In this document: positions 33,637 to 42,673 of the stretch, one piece after another | How positions within the stretch are numbered: position 1 is the first letter of the stretch | Layout of the letters: every line of letters begins with the position of its first letter | From: Desulfosporosinus hippei DSM 8344 | Lineage (GTDB): Bacteria > Bacillota > Desulfitobacteriia > Desulfitobacteriales > Desulfitobacteriaceae | Direction of reading: 5' to 3' | Length of the DNA stretch: 64,000 nucleotides | NCBI RefSeq assembly: GCF_900100785.1 | Contig: NZ_FNCP01000008.1 | Location: forward strand, 62,001-126,000 | The notes under the pieces: generated by a model | The model's database searches: none | The model's input: the letters and a program-made list of their open reading frames with translations, nothing else | What the model was told of the DNA's origin: nothing | Program-made: the position numbers and the translations under genes

Positions 33637-33832
33637 TTTCAGTTCCTCCCTTGTCAGAAAATGCACTATGGATAAGTGCCAGGTCTTTGGGATCGTATGC
33701 AAATTCACCGGGTAAAGTATCAAACTGAATTACAATAAAGACACCAACTTCATCACGGTCAATTCCAACAACAGTACCAATACAGTGACTGATTGTCTCA
33801 ACACGGTCTCCAACTTGAAACTCAAAAATCAT
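33629..33832 (-). CDS. Small KOW/DUF2187-like protein heading the PHA operon
   Basis: A 67-residue protein of short beta-strands (EFQVGDRVETISHCIGTVVG, VIQFDTLPGEFAYDPKDLAL) like an SH3/KOW-type or CarD-like fold. Its stop overlaps the phaE start by 8 bases, so it is translationally coupled to PHA synthesis. It might be a granule-associated or regulatory protein; I know no proven function. A weak GGGTGG ribosome-like site precedes its ATG. Confidence 0.65.
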   Translation of the reverse strand: MIFEFQVGDRVETISHCIGTVVGIDRDEVGVFIVIQFDTLPGEFAYDPKDLALIHSAFSDKGGTENE

Positions 33833-34116
33833 AATATCCGACCACCCTGTTATATTTTTTGTAGCTTTTAGGATATTTCGGTATACAAGATATTTGCAAG
33901 AATTTGATTCTGCAAAACATACTAATCATTAATGCTTTTGAACCCTTCTAAATTGTTGATCCTTATCCCCCTCTCTATAATTTATATTTTCAGAAAAATC
34001 GTACCAATTTATCATGATAAAATCCATAGAAAATCATTATATTGGTAATCATTTATATTTATTTACAATTAACCCTAGATAACCCATGATATTTACTCTC
34101 ATTGGTTTACTCATAG
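33833..34116. other. AT-rich gap upstream of the PHA operon
   Basis: About 280 AT-rich bases that must contain the PHA promoter. I could not pick a convincing -35/-10 pair and see no gene or repeat here. Confidence 0.4.
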
Positions 34117-34140
34117 AAAAAGACTACTCACTGAGTAGCC
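34117..34140 (-). terminator. Terminator of the lipid-type gene cluster
   Basis: On the minus strand GGCTACTC, loop AGT, GAGTAGTC and five T. It lies just beyond the radical SAM gene. Confidence 0.8.
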
Positions 34141-34173
34141 CAATTGTTGTCGCCAAAAGTAACACAATTAAAT

Positions 34174-35490
34174 TTACGGATATCGATGGTGACTAATCTG
34201 CCTCATCCGCTCCAACCTCTCATATAAATCCGTTTTCTTCCCCCGCTCCCAAGAACCATAGATCTTCTCTGACAACTCCGGGGTCAGAGGGAGAGTGTCT
34301 AAGCCATTCTCCTCATAAAGTCTATGAATATCTTGTGAACAACTTTCACAGAGATAACTCTCTCCGCCCCAGTCAAAGCAAGTGCGCATTTTTGCATAGA
34401 TATCCTCAAACTTATCCTTCATTATGTTGCCAAAGGAGATATTTAAAAACTCACAGGGCTGTAGATCACCCTTGGCATTGATATAAAATCTGTCCGTGCC
34501 CCCGGCTGTACAGCCGAATACCGTCTTATTTTCTTCAATTATTTGAGCAGAGATGGCCGGATAATCGGCTTTCTTTTTATGTAAATTGTATTGGTTGACC
34601 TTCCCTTTGACATATTCAATGTCCTGGGGGGTGAATTCGACAACTCCTTTTTCCAGCCACCCTCCCGCAGGTTTAGGTTTTATAATCTGGATCAAACAGG
34701 CCTTGAAATCCTTGGCTGCCTCCATAATTCCTTCGAATGTACCGTTATAGAAATCTTCCCGCAGCAAGCAGGTATTAAAGGCCACCGCCAAACCCGCTTC
34801 GTGGCACATCTCAACTCCAGCCTTCATGGTTTCCCAAGCAGAGTCTTTCCCCATAAACTTGTTAAAGAGCTTAGCGTCAGGGCTATGCAAAGAAAACATG
34901 ACCGCGGTCACATTTAGCCCTCTAAGTTCTGCAAGTCTTTCTTTAGTCATGCCAGCACCTGTGGAATTGATCCAGATCTCAGATCTTGAATCAATAGCTT
35001 GGCATACCTGTTTAAGCCGTTCATATGCAAAAAAAGGCTCCCCACCTTCGATATTAAAGAAAGCTACTCCCATTTCCTGAAGCTTTCTGACAATCCCTAC
35101 CAATACTTCAATATCCACTTCCTTACCCTTATCAAGTTTCTGATAACAATACTGGCAATGATAAGGGCAAGCTGAAGTAATCGATAACAAGACCGTAGTA
35201 CAAGGCATCTTTTCCTCGAATTGACTAAATTTCCGGCAGGCAGTGAGAAACGCCGTCGACGGAAAGCCGGGGATATACAGTCCTAAGCGTGTTTTGCCCT
35301 CAATCTCAACAAATTTATTCTGCTTCATTCTGGAGACAAAAAGAAGCAGCCTTCTCAATACTAGAATAAACTCCTTCAAAGAAAGCTCACCTTTCCCCAG
35401 AACCGTAAGATAGTGAAAAAAAATACTTATTTTTAACCTTAAGTTAAAGATATTTCTCTTAAAGCCTGTAACATTCCTTACAGTTACCAT
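34174..35490 (-). CDS. Radical SAM enzyme with SPASM-like C-terminus
   Basis: 438 residues. The radical SAM [4Fe-4S] motif is CPYHCQYCYQ, followed by NIEGGEPFF and the VMFSLHSPD strand. The C-terminal part has further cysteines (VFGCTAGGTDRF, LQPCEFLNISFGN, CFDWGGESYLCESCSQD), consistent with auxiliary cluster binding. It is the last gene of the ACP/ketosynthase cluster, separated from the epimerase by 135 bases, and probably performs a C-H activation on the pathway product. GGAGGG precedes the ATG. The reaction is unknown. Confidence 0.88.
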   Translation of the reverse strand: MVTVRNVTGFKRNIFNLRLKISIFFHYLTVLGKGELSLKEFILVLRRLLLFVSRMKQNKFVEIEGKTRLGLYIPGFPSTAFLTACRKFSQFEEKMPCTTVLLSITSACPYHCQYCYQKLDKGKEVDIEVLVGIVRKLQEMGVAFFNIEGGEPFFAYERLKQVCQAIDSRSEIWINSTGAGMTKERLAELRGLNVTAVMFSLHSPDAKLFNKFMGKDSAWETMKAGVEMCHEAGLAVAFNTCLLREDFYNGTFEGIMEAAKDFKACLIQIIKPKPAGGWLEKGVVEFTPQDIEYVKGKVNQYNLHKKKADYPAISAQIIEENKTVFGCTAGGTDRFYINAKGDLQPCEFLNISFGNIMKDKFEDIYAKMRTCFDWGGESYLCESCSQDIHRLYEENGLDTLPLTPELSEKIYGSWERGKKTDLYERLERMRQISHHRYP

Positions 35491-35625
35491 AAGGAACCCT
35501 CCTTTCTATCATGAGTAAACTTGTTCAGCTAAGCTAAACATCGTCTTTGGTGAGGGACTATACTTCACCGAGTTGGAAAATCGGGAACACCCACTTAAAA
35601 AGTGTTAGTCTCGAAATTCATCAAA

Positions 35626-36663
35626 TTAAATCAAGCCTTGCTCCTTATACCAGGAAACGGTTCGTTTGATCCCTTCCTCCAGACTAAAGGAGTTCCTAAA
35701 GTCTAGGATATGGTTAGCTTTTTCAACAGAAAACTCAATATTATCATAGAACATATTCACTCTCCCTCGAGTTAAAAGGGGCGGATTCTGAGCTTTAAAG
35801 ATTGTAAAGATTAGTTCCATGAGAAAAGCAAGCGGATAGCTTAAGGCTTTGGGCAGATTGCCGGGTTTTCTTAATCCAGCTGCCGAGCAGAAAAGTTCAT
35901 AGATTCTATCCATATTCTCAGGTTCCTCGTTACCGATCAGCATACAATGCCGGCCTGTGAGCTGTTTTTTATAAGCTAAAAAATAGGCTCTAGCCAGGTC
36001 TCCCGCATAGACAACGTGAAATTTGTTATTCTTGGCACCCGGGACTAAAGGAATTCCAGCTTTCGCCGTTTTAAGGTATTCGTAAAATCCGGTGTTAAAT
36101 TCTCTCTCTCCATAGACCCAAACAGGCTCTAAAATAGTCAGATTCAAATCATGCTTCTCGGCAAAAGCTAAAGCCTCTTGCTTGGCTATTGCTTTTGTAT
36201 CACGATAGTAGTTTAACTTGCAGGGAAAAAAGCCATCTCCCAAGTATGGGTAATGTGAATTATAGGGGGATTCTTCGTCCTTAAGGACAAAGCAGTTTTC
36301 CTCACCATAAACAGAATTAGATCCCGTCATAAGAATGTTTTTTATGCCAGCCTGGACGCAAGCCTTTAATACATTGACTGTACCAACAACATTCGTTTGG
36401 TAGAATTCCTGGTAGCACCCCCAGTCCGCTACTTTAGCAGCATTGTGAATTACCCACTCATAACCACTGAAAACTTCGCTTAATTCCCCGATATTTTTAA
36501 TATCTCCTGTCTCTAGTGCCACAGGCAACCCTTCTAGGTTCGATAAATGGCTGTCTTTTCTTACCAAGCAGCCGATGTTGACCTGATTTCCGCAAAACTC
36601 CCGAGTAATATGACTCCCGATAAATCCTGTCCCACCTGTAATCAAAACTCCATTCTTACCCAT
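35626..36663 (-). CDS. NAD(P)-dependent epimerase/dehydratase-like reductase
   Basis: 345 residues of the extended SDR family: LITGGTGFIGSHITREF cofactor loop, HNAAKVADWG, TGSNSVYGE and the catalytic Tyr-Lys in YYRDTKAIAK. It resembles 3-beta-HSD- or ceramide-reductase-like epimerases that reduce long-chain ketones. It overlaps the ketosynthase by 8 bases in the same direction. In this context it may reduce the ketone made by the alpha-oxoamine synthase or ketosynthase (inference). Confidence 0.85.
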   Translation of the reverse strand: MGKNGVLITGGTGFIGSHITREFCGNQVNIGCLVRKDSHLSNLEGLPVALETGDIKNIGELSEVFSGYEWVIHNAAKVADWGCYQEFYQTNVVGTVNVLKACVQAGIKNILMTGSNSVYGEENCFVLKDEESPYNSHYPYLGDGFFPCKLNYYRDTKAIAKQEALAFAEKHDLNLTILEPVWVYGEREFNTGFYEYLKTAKAGIPLVPGAKNNKFHVVYAGDLARAYFLAYKKQLTGRHCMLIGNEEPENMDRIYELFCSAAGLRKPGNLPKALSYPLAFLMELIFTIFKAQNPPLLTRGRVNMFYDNIEFSVEKANHILDFRNSFSLEEGIKRTVSWYKEQGLI

Positions 36664-37954
36664 TTTCTTGGTACCTCTTGAAAAGGATTAAAGCATTATG
36701 CCCGCCAAAGCCATAAGACGCAGATAAGGCATATTCAATGAGAGTCATCACCGTCTCCAAAGGTAGATTTAGATTATCCAGAGAATCAGAGGTTAAGTTA
36801 CCGTGGATTCTGGATTCTTTGATAGAAATCGCAGTTATAGCTGCTTCAAGAGCTCCACTGGCCCCGATGCTGTGCCCCAATATTCCTTTGGTAGAATTTA
36901 TAAAAGGTTGCTTGCTCCGATCCCCAAAAATCCTTTGGATTACCTCAGCTTCGATTTCGTCATTGGTTGTTGTCCCGGTACCATGAGCATTGAGATAATC
37001 AACCTTAATTCCTCGGCAAATTTTCGCAAAAAGATCAGCAATATTATCCCCGTTAGGATCCATCTGAACTATGCTGTAGGCATCACTGCCTGCCTCATAC
37101 CCTACAATCTCAGCATAAATATCTGCCCCTCTAGCTCGAGCCCGTTCTAGCTCTTCCAGAACAAGAACACATCCTGCCCCTTCATTGAAGAGAAAACCGC
37201 TTCTTTGCCGCGAAAAAGGCTGAGGCCTCCCGTCTTCTGAACGAGTAAGAGTTGAGAGCATATCAAAGCCTCTCATGATTGCTCCCTTTTTTTCTGTTAA
37301 GGCTTCAACGCCACCAGCTATAATTACATCACTTCTACCCCCACTAATAGCTCGATATCCCTCACCCAGTGCATAAGTTCCCGAAGCACAGGAAGCATTA
37401 AGAGTGTAACTGAATCCATTAAGTCCAAAGAGGATGGATATCCAAGCTGCCGGGGAATTGGTCATTAGCATAGGAATGACCATTCTGTTAAACCTAGGTT
37501 TAACAGAATTTGAGGATAGGTTCGGGTTTCTTTCAGCATCTAACTTTTCAGTATCAGTGATATGGACGATATAAGAGTCGAAGGCTGTCTGCAGACTGCT
37601 CATACCAATACCAATAATTGTCCCGCTGTTTTCCAAGCCCTCTACCCGCAGATACTTTTCTCCATTTGTAATTTTAAAGCCGGCATCTTCTAGGGCCAGC
37701 TTTGTACACAAGATTGAGATTCGCGCAGCCTCTTCCATCATTCCTTCCACTGACTTATGGAAGCCTAGATCGGTTAAGGAAAAGATTGGTTTAGGAACGT
37801 AATACCTGGATTTAAACTTATAGTTTTGTTCATAACTCCCTGGGATCTCAGCCAGACAGGTCTTTTGTCCGAAAACACCTGCAGTAAAATCTCTGATACC
37901 AATACCGCAAGCGGTAGCCGGCCCTATCCCTGTGATAACAACTCTTCGGTTCAT
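36656..37954 (-). CDS. Beta-ketoacyl-ACP synthase (FabF-like)
   Basis: 432 residues of the elongating ketosynthase family with a complete Cys-His-His triad: NASCASGTYALGEGY (Cys189), LNAHGTGTTTND and KGILGHSIGASGALEAA. It condenses an acyl-ACP or acyl starter with malonyl-ACP. It is more divergent than a housekeeping FabF and lies in a cluster with its own ACP, so it probably serves the special pathway. It overlaps the ThiL-like gene by 4 bases (ATGA). Confidence 0.9.
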   Translation of the reverse strand: MNRRVVITGIGPATACGIGIRDFTAGVFGQKTCLAEIPGSYEQNYKFKSRYYVPKPIFSLTDLGFHKSVEGMMEEAARISILCTKLALEDAGFKITNGEKYLRVEGLENSGTIIGIGMSSLQTAFDSYIVHITDTEKLDAERNPNLSSNSVKPRFNRMVIPMLMTNSPAAWISILFGLNGFSYTLNASCASGTYALGEGYRAISGGRSDVIIAGGVEALTEKKGAIMRGFDMLSTLTRSEDGRPQPFSRQRSGFLFNEGAGCVLVLEELERARARGADIYAEIVGYEAGSDAYSIVQMDPNGDNIADLFAKICRGIKVDYLNAHGTGTTTNDEIEAEVIQRIFGDRSKQPFINSTKGILGHSIGASGALEAAITAISIKESRIHGNLTSDSLDNLNLPLETVMTLIEYALSASYGFGGHNALILFKRYQENG

Positions 37955-38979
37955 TTTGCTGCCTCCTTGAGAAAATTTACGACCTTCCGCAAATAGTCTT
38001 TAGGATCTGAGTAATCCCTGGCTCGCAGGTCATACGCCCGCAAATCTATCTCCCGTCCTTTTTCCCAAAGAATTTGGGAACCCAGTTCTTTAACCACCCC
38101 AATTTTATGAAATGTCAGTTTCTGCTCCTTTGCAATTCTTAGGAACTCCTCTTCTCCCTTTTCACTCAAGGTAAACAGCAATTCGTACTCCCCACATTCT
38201 CCTAGAAACAGCATTTCCTTAGGCAGGTTAAGAGTCTTAGCTAAAATTAATCCACTTTTCACATAGGGCAAGTTGTCAACGAAAAAACCTGTACTGCTCA
38301 TTTCTGAAATGGTTCGTAATGCATTAAACACTCCATCGCTGGTATCTATACAGCAGCGGCTGTATTTCCGAATAAGCTCAGCTTCTTTATTTCTCAACCG
38401 CAAGAGGTTTTTCCATCCTCCTGTGAGACTCTTAACTAATAAATTATCTCCATAAAGTCTGAGGGCGGCTTCCACATTCCCCCTGCCTATGCCACCGGTA
38501 ATATAAATTCTGTCTCCCACCTTAGCTCCGCTTCTTAATAAGCTTTTACTTGCAAGCTCGCCAATGACTGAACCGGTGTATCTCCAGGTTTTAGATATCC
38601 CAAAATCCCCGCCGATAAAAGCTGCCCCTGCTTCCTTAATTACCTGGGCGATTCCTCGAGCCAGCTTTTCAATATACTCCGTACTCCAGGAATCTCGAAC
38701 AACCATACTATGAGCATAGAACTTAGGAATCCCTCCTGAGGCCAGAATGTCACTGATACTGCCTATTGCCATATTCCAGCCCAGACGATAAGGGTCATCT
38801 TCCCGAAATAAGTCTTCTTCCGAAAATTCATCAATATTATAGAGAAGCCCCTTACCGTGAAAGGTCACGATTTCCGCATCCGACTCAAAAAGGTGATTAA
38901 CTTGACTGGAACTCCTAGGCATTTGTTTATTGATAACTTCGATCAATTCTTTTTCTCTACTCATCATCAACCTTCTCAC
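37951..38979 (-). CDS. ThiL/AIR-synthase-related protein
   Basis: 342 residues with the ThiL/PurM-like fold: DEFSEEDLFREDDPYRLGWN, AIGSISDILASGGIP, FIGGDFGISKTWRYTGSVIG, GDRIYITGGIGRGNVEAALR and CCIDTSDGVFNALR. True ThiL phosphorylates thiamine monophosphate; here the gene sits inside a lipid-type cluster without thiamine genes, so a different kinase-like reaction is likely. The start overlaps the lipid kinase stop (GTGA); GTG at 38979 or ATGs at 38967 and 38964 are possible. Confidence 0.82.
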   Translation of the reverse strand: MRRLMMSREKELIEVINKQMPRSSSQVNHLFESDAEIVTFHGKGLLYNIDEFSEEDLFREDDPYRLGWNMAIGSISDILASGGIPKFYAHSMVVRDSWSTEYIEKLARGIAQVIKEAGAAFIGGDFGISKTWRYTGSVIGELASKSLLRSGAKVGDRIYITGGIGRGNVEAALRLYGDNLLVKSLTGGWKNLLRLRNKEAELIRKYSRCCIDTSDGVFNALRTISEMSSTGFFVDNLPYVKSGLILAKTLNLPKEMLFLGECGEYELLFTLSEKGEEEFLRIAKEQKLTFHKIGVVKELGSQILWEKGREIDLRAYDLRARDYSDPKDYLRKVVNFLKEAAK

Positions 38980-39980
38980 TTGCCATCTATTTTAAAACGG
39001 TGTAAACCCTTCTGCGGACAGATTACCTCTAAAGCGTCCAAAGCAGGCTCAATTTTACAAGGCAAAAACCCTCTTGGATCTCCATCAAACTCAATTTCAT
39101 TATTTGTACTACTTCCGAAAATCTCCATCTGCTGAACATAGAGCAAGGACATTGTAGAATTATTAGCAAACTCATTCCCACTATATAACTTTTGCAAGAC
39201 CTTAACCCAATTCACAAGACCAAGCTTTTTAATGATTAACCCATAGAGCCGAGGGTCATTTAAAGCTAACTCGTTTTTCACTTTTAGCCCAGATGCTATA
39301 TAGGTGGTCTTACCCACAAAGATGTTGTAAACCTTCTCTAAAACCTCTTGTTTTCCGTCAATACAGACAGAAAAGTTGACGGGATGATAACTGACCAGCC
39401 CCTTGATCAGGGAAACTAAGGTTCCGGCAAAATCTCCGATATAGTCTCTTATCCCACTATTCGCCCCCCTGGCCACAGCGGCCCCAATCCCAATATTAGC
39501 GCAGCAGGCAAAATAACTTGTTTGCAGCTTCTTATGAGATAGGCTGAGTGGTTGGCCGTCCAACGTTTGATCATATTCACTGAGATAGGTAATCTTAGCC
39601 ATAGGAATTTGTATAGTCTTTCCCTCCAGAACTGCGTTTAGGGCCTGGTCAATTTCTAAGGGCAAATTATAGCTCTTGCAAAAATCCGGACTGGTGCCCG
39701 TATGAATTACTGCCAGCTTTGAATTAGAAATCCTTTTCCCCTGCAAGTCATAAAACCCACTGATCACCCTGTTAATCGTTCCGTCTCCTCCTACAGCAAG
39801 GATCAGATCATAACCTTTTTTATTACCCTCTAAGGAGAAAGTATAGGCGTCATCCAGGGTCTTTGTCAGTTTATAATCAAACTTCACCTTATTATTATGT
39901 AGAAAAGCAAAAATTCTCTCAAACTTTGCTTTGCTTTTGCCCCCCTGAGAACCGGGGTTCAAGATCAACAAACACCTCAT
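38976..39980 (-). CDS. Diacylglycerol/sphingosine-kinase-family lipid kinase
   Basis: 334 residues of the DAGK catalytic-domain family (YegS/DgkB/LCB kinase): LLILNPGSQGGKSKAKFE at the N-terminus and the ATP-site motif LAVGGDGTINRVISGF. It phosphorylates a lipid alcohol. In a cluster with an alpha-oxoamine synthase this could be a long-chain-base or ceramide kinase; the sequence alone does not distinguish this from diacylglycerol. ATGA overlap with the alpha-oxoamine synthase gene. Confidence 0.88.
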   Translation of the reverse strand: MRCLLILNPGSQGGKSKAKFERIFAFLHNNKVKFDYKLTKTLDDAYTFSLEGNKKGYDLILAVGGDGTINRVISGFYDLQGKRISNSKLAVIHTGTSPDFCKSYNLPLEIDQALNAVLEGKTIQIPMAKITYLSEYDQTLDGQPLSLSHKKLQTSYFACCANIGIGAAVARGANSGIRDYIGDFAGTLVSLIKGLVSYHPVNFSVCIDGKQEVLEKVYNIFVGKTTYIASGLKVKNELALNDPRLYGLIIKKLGLVNWVKVLQKLYSGNEFANNSTMSLLYVQQMEIFGSSTNNEIEFDGDPRGFLPCKIEPALDALEVICPQKGLHRFKIDGK

Positions 39981-41152
39981 GAGGCACCTATCCTTTTAAT
40001 AATCGCAACCGCTTCATTAACAGTCCCTTGAGAGAGGCCGGCTCCGGCAATCAGTCTTACCCGTCCTTGGTTTAGGGGAACAGAGGGCTCAATAAAGGGT
40101 GTTGAGAGAATCCCCTTGTCATAGAGCTTCTGCGCCAGAATAAAAGTTACTTCTTTACTGCCGGTTTCAATGGAATTAATGGGAGCTTCACAGGCAGCTA
40201 CCTCAAATCCCCCTTCGCTTAAGGATTCATGGATTTGTCGTTGATAAGAATTAAGCCTATGCTTAATTCCTGCAAATTCCACCCTAATAATATCCAGAAC
40301 AGCACTGATCCCTGCTAATACTGCCGGTGAAAGAGCTGTAGAGTAGACAAGATGGGAACAATAATACTTGAGAAAGTCTATGACCCTCTTTTCTCCGCTG
40401 ATCATTCCACCGGAATTAGCCAGGGCCTTTCCTAAAGAGGCAGTATAGATTCCTTTATATCCTTCGATTTTTTGCTCTTCTAGGATGCCTTGGCCAGATT
40501 TACCTAAAACCCCAATCCCGTGAGAATCATCAATGATTGGCATGGCCCCGTATTTTTCGCACAATTCAACGATCTCTTTAAAGGGAGCAAGACTGCCTTC
40601 CGTTGAAAAAACAGACTCAGTGACAACGAAAACCTGCCGATAGCTGCTTGATCTTTGCAAGATTCCTTCTAAGTGATTCAGATTATTATGCAAGAAAGGC
40701 CTGATTTTACAGCCTGCTGCTTTAATCCCTTGAATCAAGGAAGAATGAACCAACCTGTCAACAACAATCAGATCCTCAGAACCGGCAAGACAACTGAATA
40801 ACCCGTTGTTAGCCTGGTAGCAAGAAGGAAGAATAACAGTTCTCTCCAAGCCAACAAAGCTCGATAATTCTTCCTCCAGCCTTTGGAACAAATCAATATA
40901 ACCGGTAGCGATAGGCGTACCGCAAAGGGAAACTCCATATTTCTGCACAGCCTCTATAGCAGCTTGTTTTACTCGAGTGTCCGTTGCCAGACCCAAGTAA
41001 TTATTCGAGGCCAGGTCAATCATTTTACACCCGTTGACTAACAATCGTTCATTGAGTCCGGAATTAACAGACAAGTAATAGGGATTATACCCCGTGACTT
41101 CAGCAAGACTCTCATCGACCCATAACCTCTTATAAAATTCTTTTCGATCCAT
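39977..41152 (-). CDS. Alpha-oxoamine synthase (KAPA synthase / serine palmitoyltransferase family)
   Basis: 391 residues, PLP-dependent. Motifs: ASNNYLGLATDTRVKQAA, YGVSLCGTPIATGYIDLFQR, IIDDSHGIGVLGKSGQG and the PLP lysine in YTASLGKALANSGG. The family joins an amino acid with an acyl thioester: BioF (alanine), Kbl (glycine), HemA (glycine) or serine palmitoyltransferase (serine). No biotin gene is near and an ACP lies 6 bases upstream, so acyl-ACP is the likely acyl donor. Which amino acid is used cannot be read. AGAGGAG abuts the ATG. Confidence 0.9.
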   Translation of the reverse strand: MDRKEFYKRLWVDESLAEVTGYNPYYLSVNSGLNERLLVNGCKMIDLASNNYLGLATDTRVKQAAIEAVQKYGVSLCGTPIATGYIDLFQRLEEELSSFVGLERTVILPSCYQANNGLFSCLAGSEDLIVVDRLVHSSLIQGIKAAGCKIRPFLHNNLNHLEGILQRSSSYRQVFVVTESVFSTEGSLAPFKEIVELCEKYGAMPIIDDSHGIGVLGKSGQGILEEQKIEGYKGIYTASLGKALANSGGMISGEKRVIDFLKYYCSHLVYSTALSPAVLAGISAVLDIIRVEFAGIKHRLNSYQRQIHESLSEGGFEVAACEAPINSIETGSKEVTFILAQKLYDKGILSTPFIEPSVPLNQGRVRLIAGAGLSQGTVNEAVAIIKRIGAS

Positions 41153-41157
41153 CTCCT

Positions 41158-41385
41158 CTAATAACCCCTCGCCTTCAACTTAACAACTATATCCTTGACA
41201 GTATGTACGTCAGCAAATTTTTCTTCAATCTCTAGGCCAAATTCATCTTCAATTGCCGAAAGAATCATGAGTTTGTCTAAAGAATCTACCAATAGATCTT
41301 CAAGTAAACGACTGTCTAAGGTAACCTCAGGACGTTTATCTAAAACGCCTTTTACCGAGTTAAGAACTCTGTCTTCAATATTCAT
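41158..41385 (-). CDS. Dedicated acyl carrier protein
   Basis: 75 residues. The phosphopantetheine serine is in LLVDSLDKLMI; the helix pattern and acidic nature (IEDEFGLEIEEKFAD) are typical of ACPs. AAAGGATG precedes the ATG at 41385; a longer reading to 41433 would overlap the OYE gene. It lies between the flavin oxidoreductase and the alpha-oxoamine synthase and presumably carries the acyl chain for both the ketosynthase and the PLP enzyme. Confidence 0.92.
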   Translation of the reverse strand: MNIEDRVLNSVKGVLDKRPEVTLDSRLLEDLLVDSLDKLMILSAIEDEFGLEIEEKFADVHTVKDIVVKLKARGY

Positions 41386-41392
41386 ATCAAAA

Positions 41393-42601
41393 TCATCCTT
41401 TCCGATAACACCTGGTTGGCCGATCTGAATCACACATCACAGCGCAGATATTGCAATTGAGGCATTTAGAAGAGTAATTCTCGTCTTGATAGAGTTTCTG
41501 AACGAAGTCCGGTTCACAAATGAGCGGCCTGCACAAACTAACGAAATCTGCAAATTCCTTGTCCAGACAATGCCGGATCTCCTCTCCGGTTCGAAAGCCC
41601 CCTACGCAAATTACGGGAATGTTGGTTAATGATTTTGCAATTTTAGCATAGTTAAGATTATAAACTGGCGTAAAAGGTTTTAACTTTACCCTCATCAGAC
41701 AGTATATCAAGGCATTATGTAGTGATCTGGGGATTGCTTTTAGGTCATAGGAAAATTTAAAGATTGGGTTATGTTTTAAGATTATTTTCAGTGGGACATC
41801 TCCTCGAAAGATGTTCAACGGATTATCCATTGTCCCATAACTTAGCTCTATACCATCAACCTTCTGCTCATCTAGGAAGCGGATAAGGTTGGCAAACTGA
41901 TCCTTGCTAAACCTAGGATAATAATCATCACTTCCGCTAACCTTAACTAACAAAGCAAATTCTCTTCCGCATTTATTACGAATTTCTTTTAGCACAAGCT
42001 CCAGGAACTTTGTTCCTAGCTTACTTTCAGGATTAACTCCAAACTCATCCTGTCGATCATTGATAGTCGGCAAGATAAACTGGTGGATTAGGTAACCGTG
42101 AGCTGCGTGAACCTGTACCCCGTCAAATCCTGCGGCTTGGGCATACATTGCGGCCTTTCCAAATTGCTTAACCAGGCCATATACTTGTTCGGTGCTTAAT
42201 TTCCGAGGAGATCCACCGAAATACAGGGATCTTTTCTTGGATACTCCCCAGACCTCTTGTCCGATTTCCTTTTTCCTTGTCTGCCTGCCGGTGTGTGCAA
42301 GCTGCAAAAATATCTTACAGCCGTCTTGATGTACCCTCTCGGTAACAGACCTAAAAAACTGACTCTTCTCCTCACTGTCCATTCCCGCCTGCCCCGGCTG
42401 CATTGCTTTTCCTTCAGGAGAAATATAGGCAAAGCCGGTAATGATGCCTCCCACTCCCCCGGAAGCCAATTGTTCATAGAGATGATAATAAGTCGGTAAG
42501 GGGTGGCCTTGGGAATCACACATCCCTTCAAATGTTGCTGACCGAATTATTTTATTTTTCAAGCTACAGGTGCCTATTCTGGCGGGTTCGAAGAGTTGCA
42601 T
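41393..42601 (-). CDS. Old yellow enzyme-type NADH:flavin oxidoreductase with a C-terminal Fe-S motif
   Basis: 402 residues, TIM-barrel FMN enzyme: [29 protein letters not shown] (His-His substrate anchors), [26 protein letters not shown]. The C-terminus has [20 protein letters not shown], the cysteine pattern of the [4Fe-4S] site in 2,4-dienoyl-CoA reductase-like OYEs, but the chain ends there and lacks the C-terminal FAD/NAD domains, so an outside donor is needed. GGAGG precedes the ATG. It probably reduces an enoyl or dienoyl intermediate of the pathway. Confidence 0.87.
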   Translation of the reverse strand: MQLFEPARIGTCSLKNKIIRSATFEGMCDSQGHPLPTYYHLYEQLASGGVGGIITGFAYISPEGKAMQPGQAGMDSEEKSQFFRSVTERVHQDGCKIFLQLAHTGRQTRKKEIGQEVWGVSKKRSLYFGGSPRKLSTEQVYGLVKQFGKAAMYAQAAGFDGVQVHAAHGYLIHQFILPTINDRQDEFGVNPESKLGTKFLELVLKEIRNKCGREFALLVKVSGSDDYYPRFSKDQFANLIRFLDEQKVDGIELSYGTMDNPLNIFRGDVPLKIILKHNPIFKFSYDLKAIPRSLHNALIYCLMRVKLKPFTPVYNLNYAKIAKSLTNIPVICVGGFRTGEEIRHCLDKEFADFVSLCRPLICEPDFVQKLYQDENYSSKCLNCNICAVMCDSDRPTRCYRKG

Positions 42602-42673
42602 TTTAACCTCCTGCTTATCTAGCCCCTAAAAACCACTCTTTATCAAAGTTGAGTGATTCTTTGCGGGAACGTC

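Noticed and set aside
37951-38979. Thiamine-monophosphate kinase (thiL) as a vitamin gene
   Set aside because: No thiamine gene is near and it lies inside an overlapping lipid-type cluster, so a housekeeping ThiL role is unlikely.
39977-41152. bioF (biotin synthesis)
   Set aside because: No biotin gene in the window, and the neighbours are an ACP and a lipid kinase.
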